Shown here piece after piece: positions 8,506 through 18,096 of a stretch of DNA of 55,169 bases (positions are counted from its first letter, which is position 1; the number at the start of each line of letters is the position of its first letter). A program made the position numbers and the translations under genes. The stretch is taken from assembly GCF_900104415.1 (NCBI RefSeq), contig NZ_FMXR01000013.1:69052-124220 (forward strand), given 5' to 3'. The notes beneath the pieces are model-generated. The model was given only the letters and a program-made list of their open reading frames with translations, had not been told where the DNA came from and did not search any database. This stretch comes from Eubacterium oxidoreducens. Its GTDB lineage: Bacteria > Bacillota > Clostridia > Lachnospirales > Lachnospiraceae.

Positions 8506-10050
8506 GTGAAAAGACAACGAGTGATTGTAATTGATTTTGGTGGTCAGTATAACCAATTGGTTGCTCGCCGTGTTCGTGAATGCGGTGTGTACTGCGAAAT
8601 CTATTCGTATAAAACAGATATTGAGAAGATTAAAGAGATGGATCCGATGGGAATCATCTTAACCGGTGGTCCAAACAGCTGCTATGAAGCGGATTCTCCG
8701 ACTTGTGGCAAGGAGCTCTTTGAACTGGGAATTCCTGTCCTGGGACTGTGCTACGGTGCGCAGCTTATGACACATGTGCTTGGCGGAACTGTAGAACGCG
8801 CTGCCGTTCGTGAGTATGGTAAGACGAAGGTGACGGTGGATCCTAGATGTAAGCTCTTTGAAAATGTACCTTATGAAAGCATTTGCTGGATGAGCCATTT
8901 TGATTACATCTCGAAGCTTGCTCCGGGATTTGAAGGAAGCGCACATACTGCCGATTGTCCTTATGCGGCAGCGCAAAATACCAATCAGAATCTGTATCTG
9001 ATTCAATTCCATCCGGAAGTGCTTCATACAGAGCATGGTAAGACAATGCTCTCTAACTTTGTGTTAAATATCTGCGGCTGCGCAGGTGACTGGAAGATGG
9101 ATTCTTTTGTGGAAGAATCAATTGCCAATATTCGTGAGAAGGTTGGCGATGGTAAGGTCCTTTTGGCCCTGTCCGGTGGCGTGGATTCGTCTGTTCTTGC
9201 TGCCTTGCTTGCAAGGGCAATCGGAAAGCAGCTTACCTGTGTGTTCGTTGATCATGGTCTTCTTCGTAAGAATGAAGGTGATGAGGTCGAAGGCGTATTT
9301 GGCTCTAAGGGTAATTTCGACCTTAATTTCGTTCGTGTCAATGCGCAGGAGCGTTATTACGCCAAGCTTGCAGGTGTAACAGAACCGGAGAGCAAGCGTA
9401 AGATCATCGGGGAGGAATTCATCCGTGTCTTTGAGGAAGAGGCTAAGAAAATTGGTCATGTGGAATTCCTTGCGCAGGGAACCATTTACCCGGATGTGGT
9501 TGAGTCGGGACTTGGCGGTGAATCTGCTGTGATTAAGTCTCACCACAATGTCGGTGGTCTTCCTGACTTTGTTGACTTTAAGGAAATTATTGAGCCGCTT
9601 CGCGACTTATTTAAAGATGAGGTGCGTAAGGCCGGTCTTGAACTGGGGCTTCCGAATCATCTCGTATATCGTCAGCCATTCCCGGGACCGGGACTTGGTA
9701 TTCGTATTATCGGTGAAGTGACGGCCGATAAGGTTCGTATCGTGCAGGATGCTGATGCAATCTATCGCGAGGAAATCGCAAGAGCCGGCCTGGACAAAAC
9801 CATCGGCCAGTATTTTGCAGCTCTTACGAACATGCAGTCGGTTGGTGTTATGGGTGATGAAAGAACTTACGATTATGCGATTGCTCTTCGTGCGGTTAAC
9901 ACTATCGATTTTATGACAGCGGAAGCTGCCAATATTCCGTGGGAAGTGCTTCAGAAGGTTATGAGTAGAATCATCAATGAAGTACGCGGGGTGAACAGAG
10001 TAATGTATGATCTGACGAGTAAGCCACCTGGAACGATTGAACTGGAGTAG
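8506..10050 (+). CDS. guaA: GMP synthase (glutamine-hydrolysing)
   Basis: 514 aa from GTG 8506, preceded by GGAGG with 8-nt spacing; ATG 8491 contains the SD itself and ATG 8500 is too close. Converts XMP to GMP. N-terminal class I amidotransferase with the nucleophile in GLCYGAQ and the His/Glu pair in FHPEV; central ATP pyrophosphatase P-loop [10 protein letters not shown]-terminal dimerisation domain with the PPGTIE end. Length is normal. Codon use has more C- and G-ending codons than its neighbours, as expected of a highly expressed gene. Confidence 0.98.
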   Translation: MKRQRVIVIDFGGQYNQLVARRVRECGVYCEIYSYKTDIEKIKEMDPMGIILTGGPNSCYEADSPTCGKELFELGIPVLGLCYGAQLMTHVLGGTVERAAVREYGKTKVTVDPRCKLFENVPYESICWMSHFDYISKLAPGFEGSAHTADCPYAAAQNTNQNLYLIQFHPEVLHTEHGKTMLSNFVLNICGCAGDWKMDSFVEESIANIREKVGDGKVLLALSGGVDSSVLAALLARAIGKQLTCVFVDHGLLRKNEGDEVEGVFGSKGNFDLNFVRVNAQERYYAKLAGVTEPESKRKIIGEEFIRVFEEEAKKIGHVEFLAQGTIYPDVVESGLGGESAVIKSHHNVGGLPDFVDFKEIIEPLRDLFKDEVRKAGLELGLPNHLVYRQPFPGPGLGIRIIGEVTADKVRIVQDADAIYREEIARAGLDKTIGQYFAALTNMQSVGVMGDERTYDYAIALRAVNTIDFMTAEAANIPWEVLQKVMSRIINEVRGVNRVMYDLTSKPPGTIELE

Positions 10051-10059
10051 TAACGTAAT

Positions 10060-10108
10060 AAGCCGTGAGACCTTTGAAATATAGGGGGTTCACGGCTTTT
10101 GCTTTTTC
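10060..10108 (+). terminator. guaA terminator
   Basis: AAGCCGTGA and TTCACGGCTT pair across a ~20-nt loop, followed by TTGCTTTTTC. Confidence 0.75.
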
Positions 10109-10136
10109 TCAAAGTACTGTTGCAGTACTGTCTGCT

Positions 10137-10388
10137 CTAATCGGGGAATAATTCTTCCGTAGGATATTTGATCTGACTGGTAGGTTCGCACTTCCTTTCG
10201 AACCAGTTGAACTTCCAATCTAAATATTGTTCTTTGTTAATCTTTTCATCGTATAAATAAGTTCTCATACGATTCCTGTAGGATTCCTGATATATCCATA
10301 TCCGGATGCATGCGAAGTAATTCTTCTCACTTTTCATTATCCTCGTTAATATATTTGTTAACGGTATCTTTTCTATGATGGAGAACAT
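10137..10388 (-). CDS. Hypothetical 83-aa protein, possibly a gene remnant
   Basis: Open for 83 residues with plausible protein composition (aromatic and charged residues; ends KYPTEELFPD), but no clear ribosome site and no family I recognise. It lies in a 500-bp stretch between guaA and fic that otherwise has no gene, apart from the fic promoter. It may be the tail of a decayed gene. Confidence 0.3.
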   Translation of the reverse strand: MFSIIEKIPLTNILTRIMKSEKNYFACIRIWIYQESYRNRMRTYLYDEKINKEQYLDWKFNWFERKCEPTSQIKYPTEELFPD

Positions 10389-10567
10389 TTGTTGTGGCTC
10401 GATTGCTCATACTATCGATGTGTGCAAGGATGATTCGTTGTTTGATGACAAGACTAATTACTTCTTTGAACTATATTTAGATTAGCATAAACAGCATGGT
10501 TTTAAAATCAAAATAAACCACACTAAATTAATTAAATCTATTTACGACATTTTTTACGTCAGTACAA

Positions 10568-10596
10568 TTGATGATATTCGAGGTTTAACTTATAAT
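10568..10596 (+). promoter_or_regulatory. Promoter of the Fic gene
   Basis: TTGATG (10568-10573), 17-nt spacer, TATAAT (10591-10596); a GGAGGAG site follows before ATG 10629. Confidence 0.7.
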
Positions 10597-10628
10597 ATTT
10601 TATATTGAAATAACCAAGGAGGAGGCTT

Positions 10629-11594
10629 ATGTTGGATGCATATATCCCACCATTTACAATGACAGACGAGATTACGAATCTCGTAATTGAGATAGCAGAG
10701 CTTACTGGAGCAATGACGGTGTCAGAACAGCTTTCTAAGAACCCTAAGCTGAGGCGCGAGAACCGTATTAAGTCTATCCATTCATCTTTGGCGATTGAGC
10801 AAAATACATTGACCGAAGAACAGGTGAGTGACGTAATAGATGGAAAGCGTGTCCTTGGACCACCTCAGGATATCAGAGAGGTTCAGAATGCTTATGAAGC
10901 ATATGAGATTATGACGAAGTTGAATCCTTATTCAGTCAAAGATCTATTAAAAGCACATAAGATTATGATGGATGACTTGGTGAAGGAAGCTGGAGTATTT
11001 AGAAGCAAAGGCGTAGGCGTTTATGGCGGAGATCAGTTGATACATGCTGGAACACCTGCTAATTATGTGCCGGATTTGATAGGACAACTCTTCGATTGGT
11101 TGAAAAAATCAAAGTTGCATCCATTAGTAAAGGGGTGTATTTTCCATTATGAATTTGAGTTCATTCATCCTTTTGCAGATGGAAATGGAAGGACAGGAAG
11201 ACTTTGGCATACTTTGATTCTTGCAAAGTGGCAGGAGTTTTTCTTATGGATTCCGATTGAGACTATTATTCATGAGCGGCAAAATGACTATTATAAGGTG
11301 CTAAATGCATCTAATATGGACGGGGAGTCAACGATATTTGTTCAGTTTATGTTGGAATTAATTAGAGATCTTCTAAAAGAATTGTCTCATAATGGCGTAA
11401 TGAACAAAGCAAAAACGTTAGATGAAAAATTGCTGGATCTGTTGAAGGAGAATGGCAACCAATCAGCTGCTGGGCTTGCTGAGATAGTAGGTTCTTCTCA
11501 AAGAACTGTTCAGAGAGCCTTGAAGCGTCTGATGGACGAAGGCAAGATAGAACATGTAGGATCAAATCGATTTGGTCATTACGTCATAAAATAG
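10629..11594 (+). CDS. Fic-family AMP-transferase-like protein with C-terminal HTH
   Basis: 321 aa. Order: N-terminal Fic_N helices with an inhibitory-helix-like SLAIEQN (class II motif is S/TxxxE-G/N; here Q replaces the G/N), LGPPQDIREVQN, the Fic core HPFADGNGRTGR at about residues 180-190 (catalytic HPFxxGNGR intact), and a C-terminal winged helix (QSAAGLAEIVGSSQRTVQRALKRL) that probably binds DNA. Known relatives AMPylate proteins and often self-regulate. Monocistronic with its own promoter. Target unknown. Confidence 0.9.
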   Translation: MLDAYIPPFTMTDEITNLVIEIAELTGAMTVSEQLSKNPKLRRENRIKSIHSSLAIEQNTLTEEQVSDVIDGKRVLGPPQDIREVQNAYEAYEIMTKLNPYSVKDLLKAHKIMMDDLVKEAGVFRSKGVGVYGGDQLIHAGTPANYVPDLIGQLFDWLKKSKLHPLVKGCIFHYEFEFIHPFADGNGRTGRLWHTLILAKWQEFFLWIPIETIIHERQNDYYKVLNASNMDGESTIFVQFMLELIRDLLKELSHNGVMNKAKTLDEKLLDLLKENGNQSAAGLAEIVGSSQRTVQRALKRLMDEGKIEHVGSNRFGHYVIK

Positions 11595-11644
11595 GACTTG
11601 CAAAATGTCATAATAGATGACATAATAAATGTCGTAATAGAAAG

Positions 11645-11765
11645 TCAATTTCGCAAGATATTGATGGTAGATTTGGGAACACCATATTCATCATAAAGGC
11701 TCCTGAGAGTTCTTCCTTCCTGAACACGAAGACGCACTATTTTCTTCATCAAATTCTTTTGGCAT
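11645..11765 (-). pseudogene. Remnant of IS3-family OrfA-type transposase
   Basis: The minus strand reads MPKEF, then after a one-base shift MKKIVRLRVQEGRTLRSL and YDEYGVPKSTI before a stop. This is the N-terminal helix-turn-helix of IS3-type OrfA. It is truncated and frameshifted, and no OrfB or terminal inverted repeats are visible. The rest of 11595-11873 holds only short AT-rich repeats of atgtcataatag type. Confidence 0.6.
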
Positions 11766-11873
11766 ATTTAGTATGGCCGGTAGGTGAACCGAGAGTGGTT
11801 TGCTCTGCTAAATTCTAATTTTCCGTTGAATAGAGGATACAGTTAATGCCAGACAAGTGACCTGGCATTGTTG

Positions 11874-12311
11874 TTACTTGTGAGCTTTATTGTATAGTTT
11901 TTGAATATCTTTTGGAAGTTTGTCAGGGAGCATAGCATAAATGGAATCTTCATTGCCATCAGCAATAGCTTTGTCATAATACCAGCATTTGAATTCCAGC
12001 ATGGCTAATGTTTTTTCAAGATGCTTTATTTCAGACAGAACAGCTTCTTTTCGTGTTTCAAAAAGTTTTTTTCTGTCCGGATAGCTGGAAGGACCTTCAA
12101 CAACCAACTTAAAGAACTGTTTGATATCCTTTATTTCAAGACCAGATTTTTTAAGGCATTCGATAACATGAATAGCCTCGATATCACTATCGCTGAAGTA
12201 ACGGATATTACCTTTTCTTTCGAGATTTGGGAAGAATCCCTCCTTGTCATAATATCTTAGCGTTGAAATTGGGAGATTAAACATCTCAGAAACCTGTCCA
12301 ATTGTGTACAT
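11874..12311 (-). CDS. MerR-family transcriptional regulator
   Basis: 145 aa from ATG 12311 (MYTIGQVSEMFNLPISTLRYYD); an upstream in-frame ATG at 12329 lacks an SD. Canonical MerR winged helix, then a coiled-coil dimerisation helix (KLFETRKEAVLSEIKHLEKTLAMLE). No metal-binding cysteine set typical of MerR or CueR, so a small-molecule or redox inducer is more likely. Divergent from the hydrolase at 12442, whose promoter has the long spacer MerR proteins act on. Confidence 0.9.
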   Translation of the reverse strand: MYTIGQVSEMFNLPISTLRYYDKEGFFPNLERKGNIRYFSDSDIEAIHVIECLKKSGLEIKDIKQFFKLVVEGPSSYPDRKKLFETRKEAVLSEIKHLEKTLAMLEFKCWYYDKAIADGNEDSIYAMLPDKLPKDIQKLYNKAHK

Positions 12312-12345
12312 AGTATTACCTGCTTTCAAAAAAATAAAAAAGTGC

Positions 12346-12376
12346 TTGACCTAAAGTTAGGTTTAGGTCGTATTCT
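12346..12376 (+). promoter_or_regulatory. MerR-type promoter/operator with 19-bp spacer
   Basis: TTGACC (12346-12351) and TATTCT (12371-12376) are separated by 19 nt instead of 17. The spacer holds a dyad, GACCTAAA (12348-12355) and TTTAGGTC (12362-12369). This is the arrangement MerR-family activators untwist. It points at the hydrolase gene. Confidence 0.75.
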
Positions 12377-12441
12377 TATAATATCTTAAAACATGGCCAG
12401 TGTTTTATCAAGAAAATTTTGTTAAGTGGAGGTAAAAATAA

Positions 12442-13440
12442 ATGTTAAAGACAGAAGAGTTAAATTTAGTTACAGAGTGGGATAAGACATTTCCTAAGAG
12501 TGATAAGGTGGACCACAAGAAGGTTACTTTTGTAAATAGATACGGCATAACTCTTGCCGCTGATATGTATATTCCAAAGAGCGCAGAGGATAAGCTTCCA
12601 GCAATTGCAGTTTGTGGACCTTTTGGTGCTGTAAAGGAGCAGTGTTCAGGGCTCTATGCACAGATAATGGCGGAGAAAGGTTATTTAACGATTGCATTTG
12701 ATCCATCCTTTACAGGAGAAAGTGGTGGACAGCCTAGATATATGGCGTCCCCAGATATTAATACAGAAGATTTTATGGCTGCAGTTGACTTTTTAACAGT
12801 TCAGGAGAATGTTGATACAGAGAAAATTGGTATTATCGGAATCTGTGGATGGGGCGGAATGGCTCTTAATACAGCAGCTCTTGATATTAGAATCAAGGTA
12901 ACAATCGTATCTACAATGTATGACATGGCAAGAGTAAATGCAAATGGATATTTTGATTCTGAGAATACTGAGGAACAGAGGTATGAGAAGAAGAAGGCTA
13001 TGAATGCTCTTAGAACAGAGGAATATATTAAAGGAGAGTATTCTAGAGCCGGTGGATGTTTATCGCTTCCAGTTCCAGAGGATGCACCTTTCTTTGTTAA
13101 GGATTACAGTGAATACTATAAGGGAAGATGCTATCACTCAAGAAGTCTTAATTCCAATGAAGGATGGAACAGTCTTGGATGCCAGTCCTTTATGAACCAG
13201 CCAATTCTTAAGTATAGTAATGAGATTAGAAGTGCAGTTTTAATTATTCATGGAGATAAGGCTCACAGCTACTACTTTGGTAAGGATGCTTATGAAGCTA
13301 TAGTTAAGGATAGTAAGTATACTGAAAACAAGGAATTACTTACCATTCCAGGAGCAGTGCATATAGATTTATATGATAACCTTGATGTAATTCCATTTGA
13401 CAAGATGGAAAAATTTATGAAGGAAAACGGAGTGGGTTAA
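12442..13440 (+). CDS. Alpha/beta hydrolase (dienelactone-hydrolase/YcjY-like)
   Basis: 332 aa with GGAGG upstream of ATG 12442. The nucleophile elbow reads GICGWGG, so a Cys replaces the usual Ser of GxSxG, as in dienelactone hydrolases and some YcjY relatives. The fold markers are an early LPAIAVCGPFGAVKEQ, then DPSFTGESGG, and a late LIIHGDKAHSYYFGKDAY and PGAVHIDLYD supplying the Asp and His. Cytosolic: no signal peptide. Very probably activated by the divergent MerR regulator. Substrate unknown. Confidence 0.85.
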   Translation: MLKTEELNLVTEWDKTFPKSDKVDHKKVTFVNRYGITLAADMYIPKSAEDKLPAIAVCGPFGAVKEQCSGLYAQIMAEKGYLTIAFDPSFTGESGGQPRYMASPDINTEDFMAAVDFLTVQENVDTEKIGIIGICGWGGMALNTAALDIRIKVTIVSTMYDMARVNANGYFDSENTEEQRYEKKKAMNALRTEEYIKGEYSRAGGCLSLPVPEDAPFFVKDYSEYYKGRCYHSRSLNSNEGWNSLGCQSFMNQPILKYSNEIRSAVLIIHGDKAHSYYFGKDAYEAIVKDSKYTENKELLTIPGAVHIDLYDNLDVIPFDKMEKFMKENGVG

Positions 13441-13449
13441 TATGTGTAT

Positions 13450-13479
13450 AAAAGCATTGGTGTATTTCCAATGCTTTTA
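13450..13479 (+). terminator. Terminator of hydrolase gene
   Basis: AAAGCATTGG and CCAATGCTTT pair, then TTTATAG. Confidence 0.75.
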
Positions 13480-13526
13480 TAGTATGCAAGATATGTAGAG
13501 ATTGATTTTTCGGTTGACGAATACAA

Positions 13527-13560
13527 AAGAAGTGGAGGAGTAGTTTTTCCCCCACTTCTT
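13527..13560 (-). terminator. Terminator of the MMPL exporter operon
   Basis: On the minus strand AAGAAGTGG and CCACTTCTT pair across about 16 nt, followed by TTGTATT. Located just past the stop at 13564. Confidence 0.7.
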
Positions 13561-13563
13561 AAT

Positions 13564-15534
13564 TTAAAATCCAAATAATTGAATAAATTTCTGCCATAAG
13601 GATTTAGTTTCTGATTGTTCTTTTTTTTCAACCTCTGGTTCTTCTTTTTCAATGGCAGAAGTTTTGATAACAAATTGTACGTTATCAACATTTTTGTTTT
13701 TCTCTGAAACAAAGGATTTGGTTTCTGTTTTTTCTCCCTCTATGGAAGAAAGTATTTCATCAATTTTATCCAGTATTTCTGTGTCCATTTTTGAAGTTTC
13801 AGAATTTAACTCACTTGTACCATCATTTAACTCTTTTGCACCATCACAAAGAGCTGCGATTCCATCATACAATTCTGACGAACCAGATGAAAGTTTGTCT
13901 GAACCGTTTAATAATTCTTTACTTCCAGAAGCTAAAGAAGAAATTCCGCTAACCATTTGATTGTAGCCAGAAACAATCGTAGCGACTCCGTCTGTATATG
14001 TATTCAGTCCGTTGTCAAATTCTTTATAATTGGTAACAAGTTGATTGATTCCCGTCGTTAATTCTGACATTTTTGTGACCATGCCACTAAGGCTATCTGC
14101 GAGTTCAGATATTGCTGTATCAAATTTATCATATTCATTTTGTAATGTGGCTACTCCATTATATAAGTCATCAACTCCTTGTGAAACGCTGTTTAAATAG
14201 CTTTCAGTACCACCTATTGCTACGTTGTTTGCAGATAGTAGCTGTATAATGTTTTCTAAATTTGAAACCTGTTCTCTTAATTGTGTAACTTGACTTTCAT
14301 ATCCTGTCTGATTTTCCAAAGTAGCAATCGTTTGGTTTAATGATTCTATCTGATTAGAACAATTTGTTATGGCTTGTTGATTATTATTTTTCAACGAATC
14401 AATATCTAAACCATTTTGTGACATCACTGCTTTATATTGTGCATATCCCAAATTGTTTTTTAAAGATGAGATACCTTCAGACAAATTGCTGATACCACTT
14501 TTTATTTTACTGGAAGCAGAAGTAAGTTGCTGAAGCTGGTCTGCTGAAATAGAAACTGCACTTAAATTATTTTGTATTGTTTCTAAAGCAGTTTTTATTT
14601 GCGTTGAACTTTTTGTCAAAGTAGATGATTGACCGTTCAAAGTATTAAGTCCTGTCTGCATAGATTTCATTCCGTTTTGAAGTGTTGCAATACCAGAATC
14701 CAAATCACTTACTCCACTGTTTAGTGAAGAAATACCTGTATCAAGGGAACTGCTTCCTGTTTTTAAATCTTCTGTTCCATCATAAATTTCTGTTGCACCG
14801 TCATTCAATTTTTGCGTTGCTTCCATTAGTTCTTCAACTTTCTCTGTTAATTCTTCATCATCAATTTCAACATTCAAATTCAGTTTTATTCCGTTTATAG
14901 ATACAGAATCCATTTCAAAATTTTTAACGTCTGCATAAATTGAAGCTTCCAATCCTTTTCCTGGAAGTACTGTATATAGTAACTGTTTATCTGAACCAAC
15001 ATTCGCAACGGTTGCTCCATCTGCCTGTATGTTGCTGCAAATGTCTGTATCTAGTACAAAGGTTGATTGTAAGGCGTAATCGTTAAAGTAAGAACCTTTA
15101 CAATCGCTATTTTCAGTAATCGAAATCTTTATTTCTAGCGAACCGCTTTTACCTGCGATTTCTTCTGCGGTATATTCTTTATTATCTAAAAAATATTGAA
15201 TTGAAATATTCCATGGTATTTCTTTTTCTTTTAATGTTCCCTGATAATATACTTTTTCAGCAGAAGACGAGAACGTAATGGTATCGCCCGTTTGATTGAT
15301 TTCATCCGTTGTAGTCAACATTTTAACGGATGAATAATCACCATAATCTGTAATATTACCACCGCAAAAGAGATTAACGACATTGATATTATCTACTGTA
15401 CCGTCAGCCTGCGTCATTATATAAATAACTTCTTCTTTAGCAGAAGTGTTTTCCGCAGCAAATGCAGGCACTGATGTACTTGCTGCTATTAAAATAGCAA
15501 GAGATAAAGCTATCCCTTTTTTATATGTTTTCAT
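13564..15534 (-). CDS. Secreted YhgE-like repeat protein linked to MMPL exporter
   Basis: 656 aa. Signal peptide MKTYKKGIALSLAILIAAST with an AFAAE cleavage region. Residues ~35-230 form a beta-rich domain; then long heptad-like repeats of the type L.TG.S.LDTGISSLN and L.SGVSDLDSGI, similar to the X-repeat regions of YhgE/Pip and MMPL-associated proteins, forming an extended coiled coil. The lysine-rich C-terminus ends LWQKFIQLFGF. It lies downstream of the MMPL gene with a good SD (AGGAGG). It probably works with the exporter at the cell surface. Confidence 0.75.
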   Translation of the reverse strand: MKTYKKGIALSLAILIAASTSVPAFAAENTSAKEEVIYIMTQADGTVDNINVVNLFCGGNITDYGDYSSVKMLTTTDEINQTGDTITFSSSAEKVYYQGTLKEKEIPWNISIQYFLDNKEYTAEEIAGKSGSLEIKISITENSDCKGSYFNDYALQSTFVLDTDICSNIQADGATVANVGSDKQLLYTVLPGKGLEASIYADVKNFEMDSVSINGIKLNLNVEIDDEELTEKVEELMEATQKLNDGATEIYDGTEDLKTGSSSLDTGISSLNSGVSDLDSGIATLQNGMKSMQTGLNTLNGQSSTLTKSSTQIKTALETIQNNLSAVSISADQLQQLTSASSKIKSGISNLSEGISSLKNNLGYAQYKAVMSQNGLDIDSLKNNNQQAITNCSNQIESLNQTIATLENQTGYESQVTQLREQVSNLENIIQLLSANNVAIGGTESYLNSVSQGVDDLYNGVATLQNEYDKFDTAISELADSLSGMVTKMSELTTGINQLVTNYKEFDNGLNTYTDGVATIVSGYNQMVSGISSLASGSKELLNGSDKLSSGSSELYDGIAALCDGAKELNDGTSELNSETSKMDTEILDKIDEILSSIEGEKTETKSFVSEKNKNVDNVQFVIKTSAIEKEEPEVEKKEQSETKSLWQKFIQLFGF

Positions 15535-15548
15535 TTTGTAATACCTCC

Positions 15549-17591
15549 TTATGTTTTTTTGTGTTTTTTCATAATTAGTCCGTCAAAAATATATAACAGA
15601 GCTGGAAGAACAAAAAGCACAATGGTAAGAGAACAAAGCGTTCCTTTTCCAAGAAAGAATCCAAGCTGTGAAAGCAATCCATGCGTAGATATGTTTCCAA
15701 GTAAAAATCCAATAATTGTAAGAACGCCTCCGGAAGTCAGAATAGAAACCATAACGGAGGAAATCGTTCTAATTACAGCCTGTTTTTTGCTATTTGCTTC
15801 TCGTTCTTCTTTATATCTGGCAGAAAATAATATGGCATAGTCTACCGTTGCTCCTAACTGGATAGAACTGATAATCAGGTAAGCAATGTAGAAAATTGCG
15901 TTATTCATAAAATATGGAATAGACAAGTTGATCCAAATTGCTGTTTCAATTGCTAATACTAAAATAATCGGCAATGCAATAGACTTTGTTGTTAATAAAA
16001 GTACAAGAAACACTGCTGCGATAGCTAGCAGGTTGACTTTTGTCATATCAGAAGTGACCGTATTCATCAAATCATAAGTAGATACTCCTTCTCCTGCAAG
16101 GTACCAGTTTCCTTCATAATACTTTTCTGCAATAGCTCGAATATTTTCTACTAATTCAAAAGTTTCATCTCCTTCATAACCCGTTTCAACAGATATTACC
16201 ATTCGGGTATAATTATCTGAATTTAATTTTGATAGTGTTTCTGAATCAAGATATGATTCTGGTATTTCTGCACCAACTGTATCAACATAAGAGATTATGC
16301 TGGTAACTTGAGTTAAATTTTTCAACTCATTGGATAAGTCTTTCTGCGTTGCTGTGCTTTCCTTTGGAACAAGTAGAACATACGTATCATTCTCTCCAAA
16401 TATAGAATCTATTTTTTGTATGTCTGTACCTAACTTTGTTTTTGTGCCAAATATATGTGATGAACCATAATAAAAATCATTTGAATTAGAGGCTAAATAG
16501 CATGGTACTATTAAAATCACAAATACACATAGTATTGGAATCATGACACGAAAGACAACCTTTCCAAAACCTTTGAAAGATGGCATAAAGGAACGGTGAG
16601 CAAATTTATCAATAAATTTATAAGTATAAAGAATAAGAACCGGCATGAATACAAATACTGTAATCAGACTTATCAAAATTCCTTTTGCTAAAGCCAAACC
16701 TAAATCTGGACCGATTTGAAACCTCATCAGGCAAAGTGCCAGAAATCCGATAACCGTTGTTAAACCACTGGAAAGGATAGAGGTTGTTGACATACAAAGT
16801 GCATTTACCATTGCGCTTTTTACATTCTTTTCCTCTTTGCGACATTCTTCAAAGCGGTGGATCAAAAACACAGAATAATCCAAAGAAACAGCTAATTGCA
16901 AAATATTTCCTGCCGCATTTGTAACAAAAGAGATTTCACCAAAAATAAGATTACTTCCTGCATTTATGATAATAGCAACCCCTAATCCAACTAAAACAAT
17001 AAATGGTTCCGCCCATGAAGTTGTTGTCAAAAGAAGAATTGCTAACACAAGAATAATGGCAATCACTGTGATTTTTTTGATTTCATTTACTGTACTAGAT
17101 GTAGCGACAGCGGTTGAAACTGCACTTCCCATCATAGAATTTTCGTCACCAATTATTTCCCTGATATCTTCTACTGCCTGAATACGTTTATCTTCGTCAA
17201 TCGTGACTGAAAGTAATGCATTTTCATCTTTGTAGTATGTTTCGACAGTGCTTATATCCATAGTTTCTAATGGCTCTGTAATATCAACAACGTCATCAAG
17301 CCACGTAACATCACTAACACCTTCTACTGATTGAATGCTATTTTTATACTTTAAAGCTTCTGGTATTGAAACATTTTCCAACATAACACGGGCATTTGGT
17401 ATTCCACCATCATATTCTTGTTCCATAACATCAAGTGCAACCGTAGAAGAACTTGTTGATGGAAGATAATCATTCATATCGTAATTTACAGAAATAAATG
17501 GTTTTGAAATCAAACAAATGATAAATATTATTGAAAAAAACATCAAAATCAACTTTGGATGATTAACAATATAATTGTAGAATTTTCTCAT
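15549..17591 (-). CDS. MMPL/RND-family exporter
   Basis: 680 aa with 12 predicted membrane spans in the RND pattern: one at the N-terminus, an extracytoplasmic loop, five spans, then the pattern repeated. Hallmark segments are LAVSLDYSVFLIHRFEE and LGATVDYAILFSARYKEER, the two conserved GxxxDY transmembrane motifs of the MMPL superfamily that relay protons. It exports lipids or drugs in characterised relatives. It overlaps the upstream small gene by 29 nt, so translation is coupled, and it is controlled probably by the TetR gene at 18097. Confidence 0.9.
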   Translation of the reverse strand: MRKFYNYIVNHPKLILMFFSIIFIICLISKPFISVNYDMNDYLPSTSSSTVALDVMEQEYDGGIPNARVMLENVSIPEALKYKNSIQSVEGVSDVTWLDDVVDITEPLETMDISTVETYYKDENALLSVTIDEDKRIQAVEDIREIIGDENSMMGSAVSTAVATSSTVNEIKKITVIAIILVLAILLLTTTSWAEPFIVLVGLGVAIIINAGSNLIFGEISFVTNAAGNILQLAVSLDYSVFLIHRFEECRKEEKNVKSAMVNALCMSTTSILSSGLTTVIGFLALCLMRFQIGPDLGLALAKGILISLITVFVFMPVLILYTYKFIDKFAHRSFMPSFKGFGKVVFRVMIPILCVFVILIVPCYLASNSNDFYYGSSHIFGTKTKLGTDIQKIDSIFGENDTYVLLVPKESTATQKDLSNELKNLTQVTSIISYVDTVGAEIPESYLDSETLSKLNSDNYTRMVISVETGYEGDETFELVENIRAIAEKYYEGNWYLAGEGVSTYDLMNTVTSDMTKVNLLAIAAVFLVLLLTTKSIALPIILVLAIETAIWINLSIPYFMNNAIFYIAYLIISSIQLGATVDYAILFSARYKEEREANSKKQAVIRTISSVMVSILTSGGVLTIIGFLLGNISTHGLLSQLGFFLGKGTLCSLTIVLFVLPALLYIFDGLIMKKHKKT

Positions 17592-17886
17592 TTTGCGTCC
17601 CCTTTCCAGCTATGTGAAATTCGCCCTGATTTGTATGCATATCAAGTTCGACTGTTTCTTTTTTTATTTTTCCTATCGCTTGATATGGTATGGTTTTTGT
17701 CAAAGAGATTATTTGACCCTGTATTTCACAATCACCATTTTTATTTATCTTTCCATAAAATGACGTGGATTGTTTCATCAAATTCATAATTCCTTTTACT
17801 TCATCATCTAATATTTTTGCATACATAGAACCATATTTTATTCCAATCAAAGTGTGCATTTGTATTTCATACAATAATTCTGTCAT
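17563..17886 (-). CDS. Small conserved protein of MMPL operon
   Basis: 107 aa, SD GGAGAGCGAAAG just before ATG. No membrane segment; mixed alpha/beta composition with two strand-like QGQIISLTK and GEFHIAGKG stretches. I do not recognise the family. First gene of the operon with the exporter and the YhgE-like protein, overlapping the exporter gene by 29 nt. Confidence 0.7.
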   Translation of the reverse strand: MTELLYEIQMHTLIGIKYGSMYAKILDDEVKGIMNLMKQSTSFYGKINKNGDCEIQGQIISLTKTIPYQAIGKIKKETVELDMHTNQGEFHIAGKGTQNEKILQLYC

Positions 17887-18023
17887 CTTTCGCTCTCCAC
17901 TGATACGGTATGTATATTTCCCAATTTAATTCTCCTTCGTACGAGGATTAAGTATATTGAAACATAATGTAGAGAACAACGGACAATTGTACTGCCTTTG
18001 AGCAAATACGGACAAATGATACT

Positions 18024-18072
18024 AATTTGATGGTCAATTACAGGTTGTAAATTTGATGGTCAAGTGTATAAT
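18024..18072 (+). promoter_or_regulatory. TetR-gene promoter with repeated operator-like sequence
   Basis: The 14-nt sequence aatttgatggtcaa occurs at 18024-18037 and again at 18050-18063. TTGTAA (18045-18050) and TATAAT (18067-18072) flank the second copy with a 16-nt spacer. The direct repeat lies between divergent genes, so it is a candidate autoregulatory operator. Confidence 0.5.
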
Positions 18073-18096
18073 AAATAGGCAGGAGGATGATTTTTT

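Noticed and set aside
13564-15534. Phage tape-measure or methyl-accepting coiled-coil protein
   Set aside because: It has a signal peptide and YhgE-type repeats and is in an operon with an MMPL exporter.
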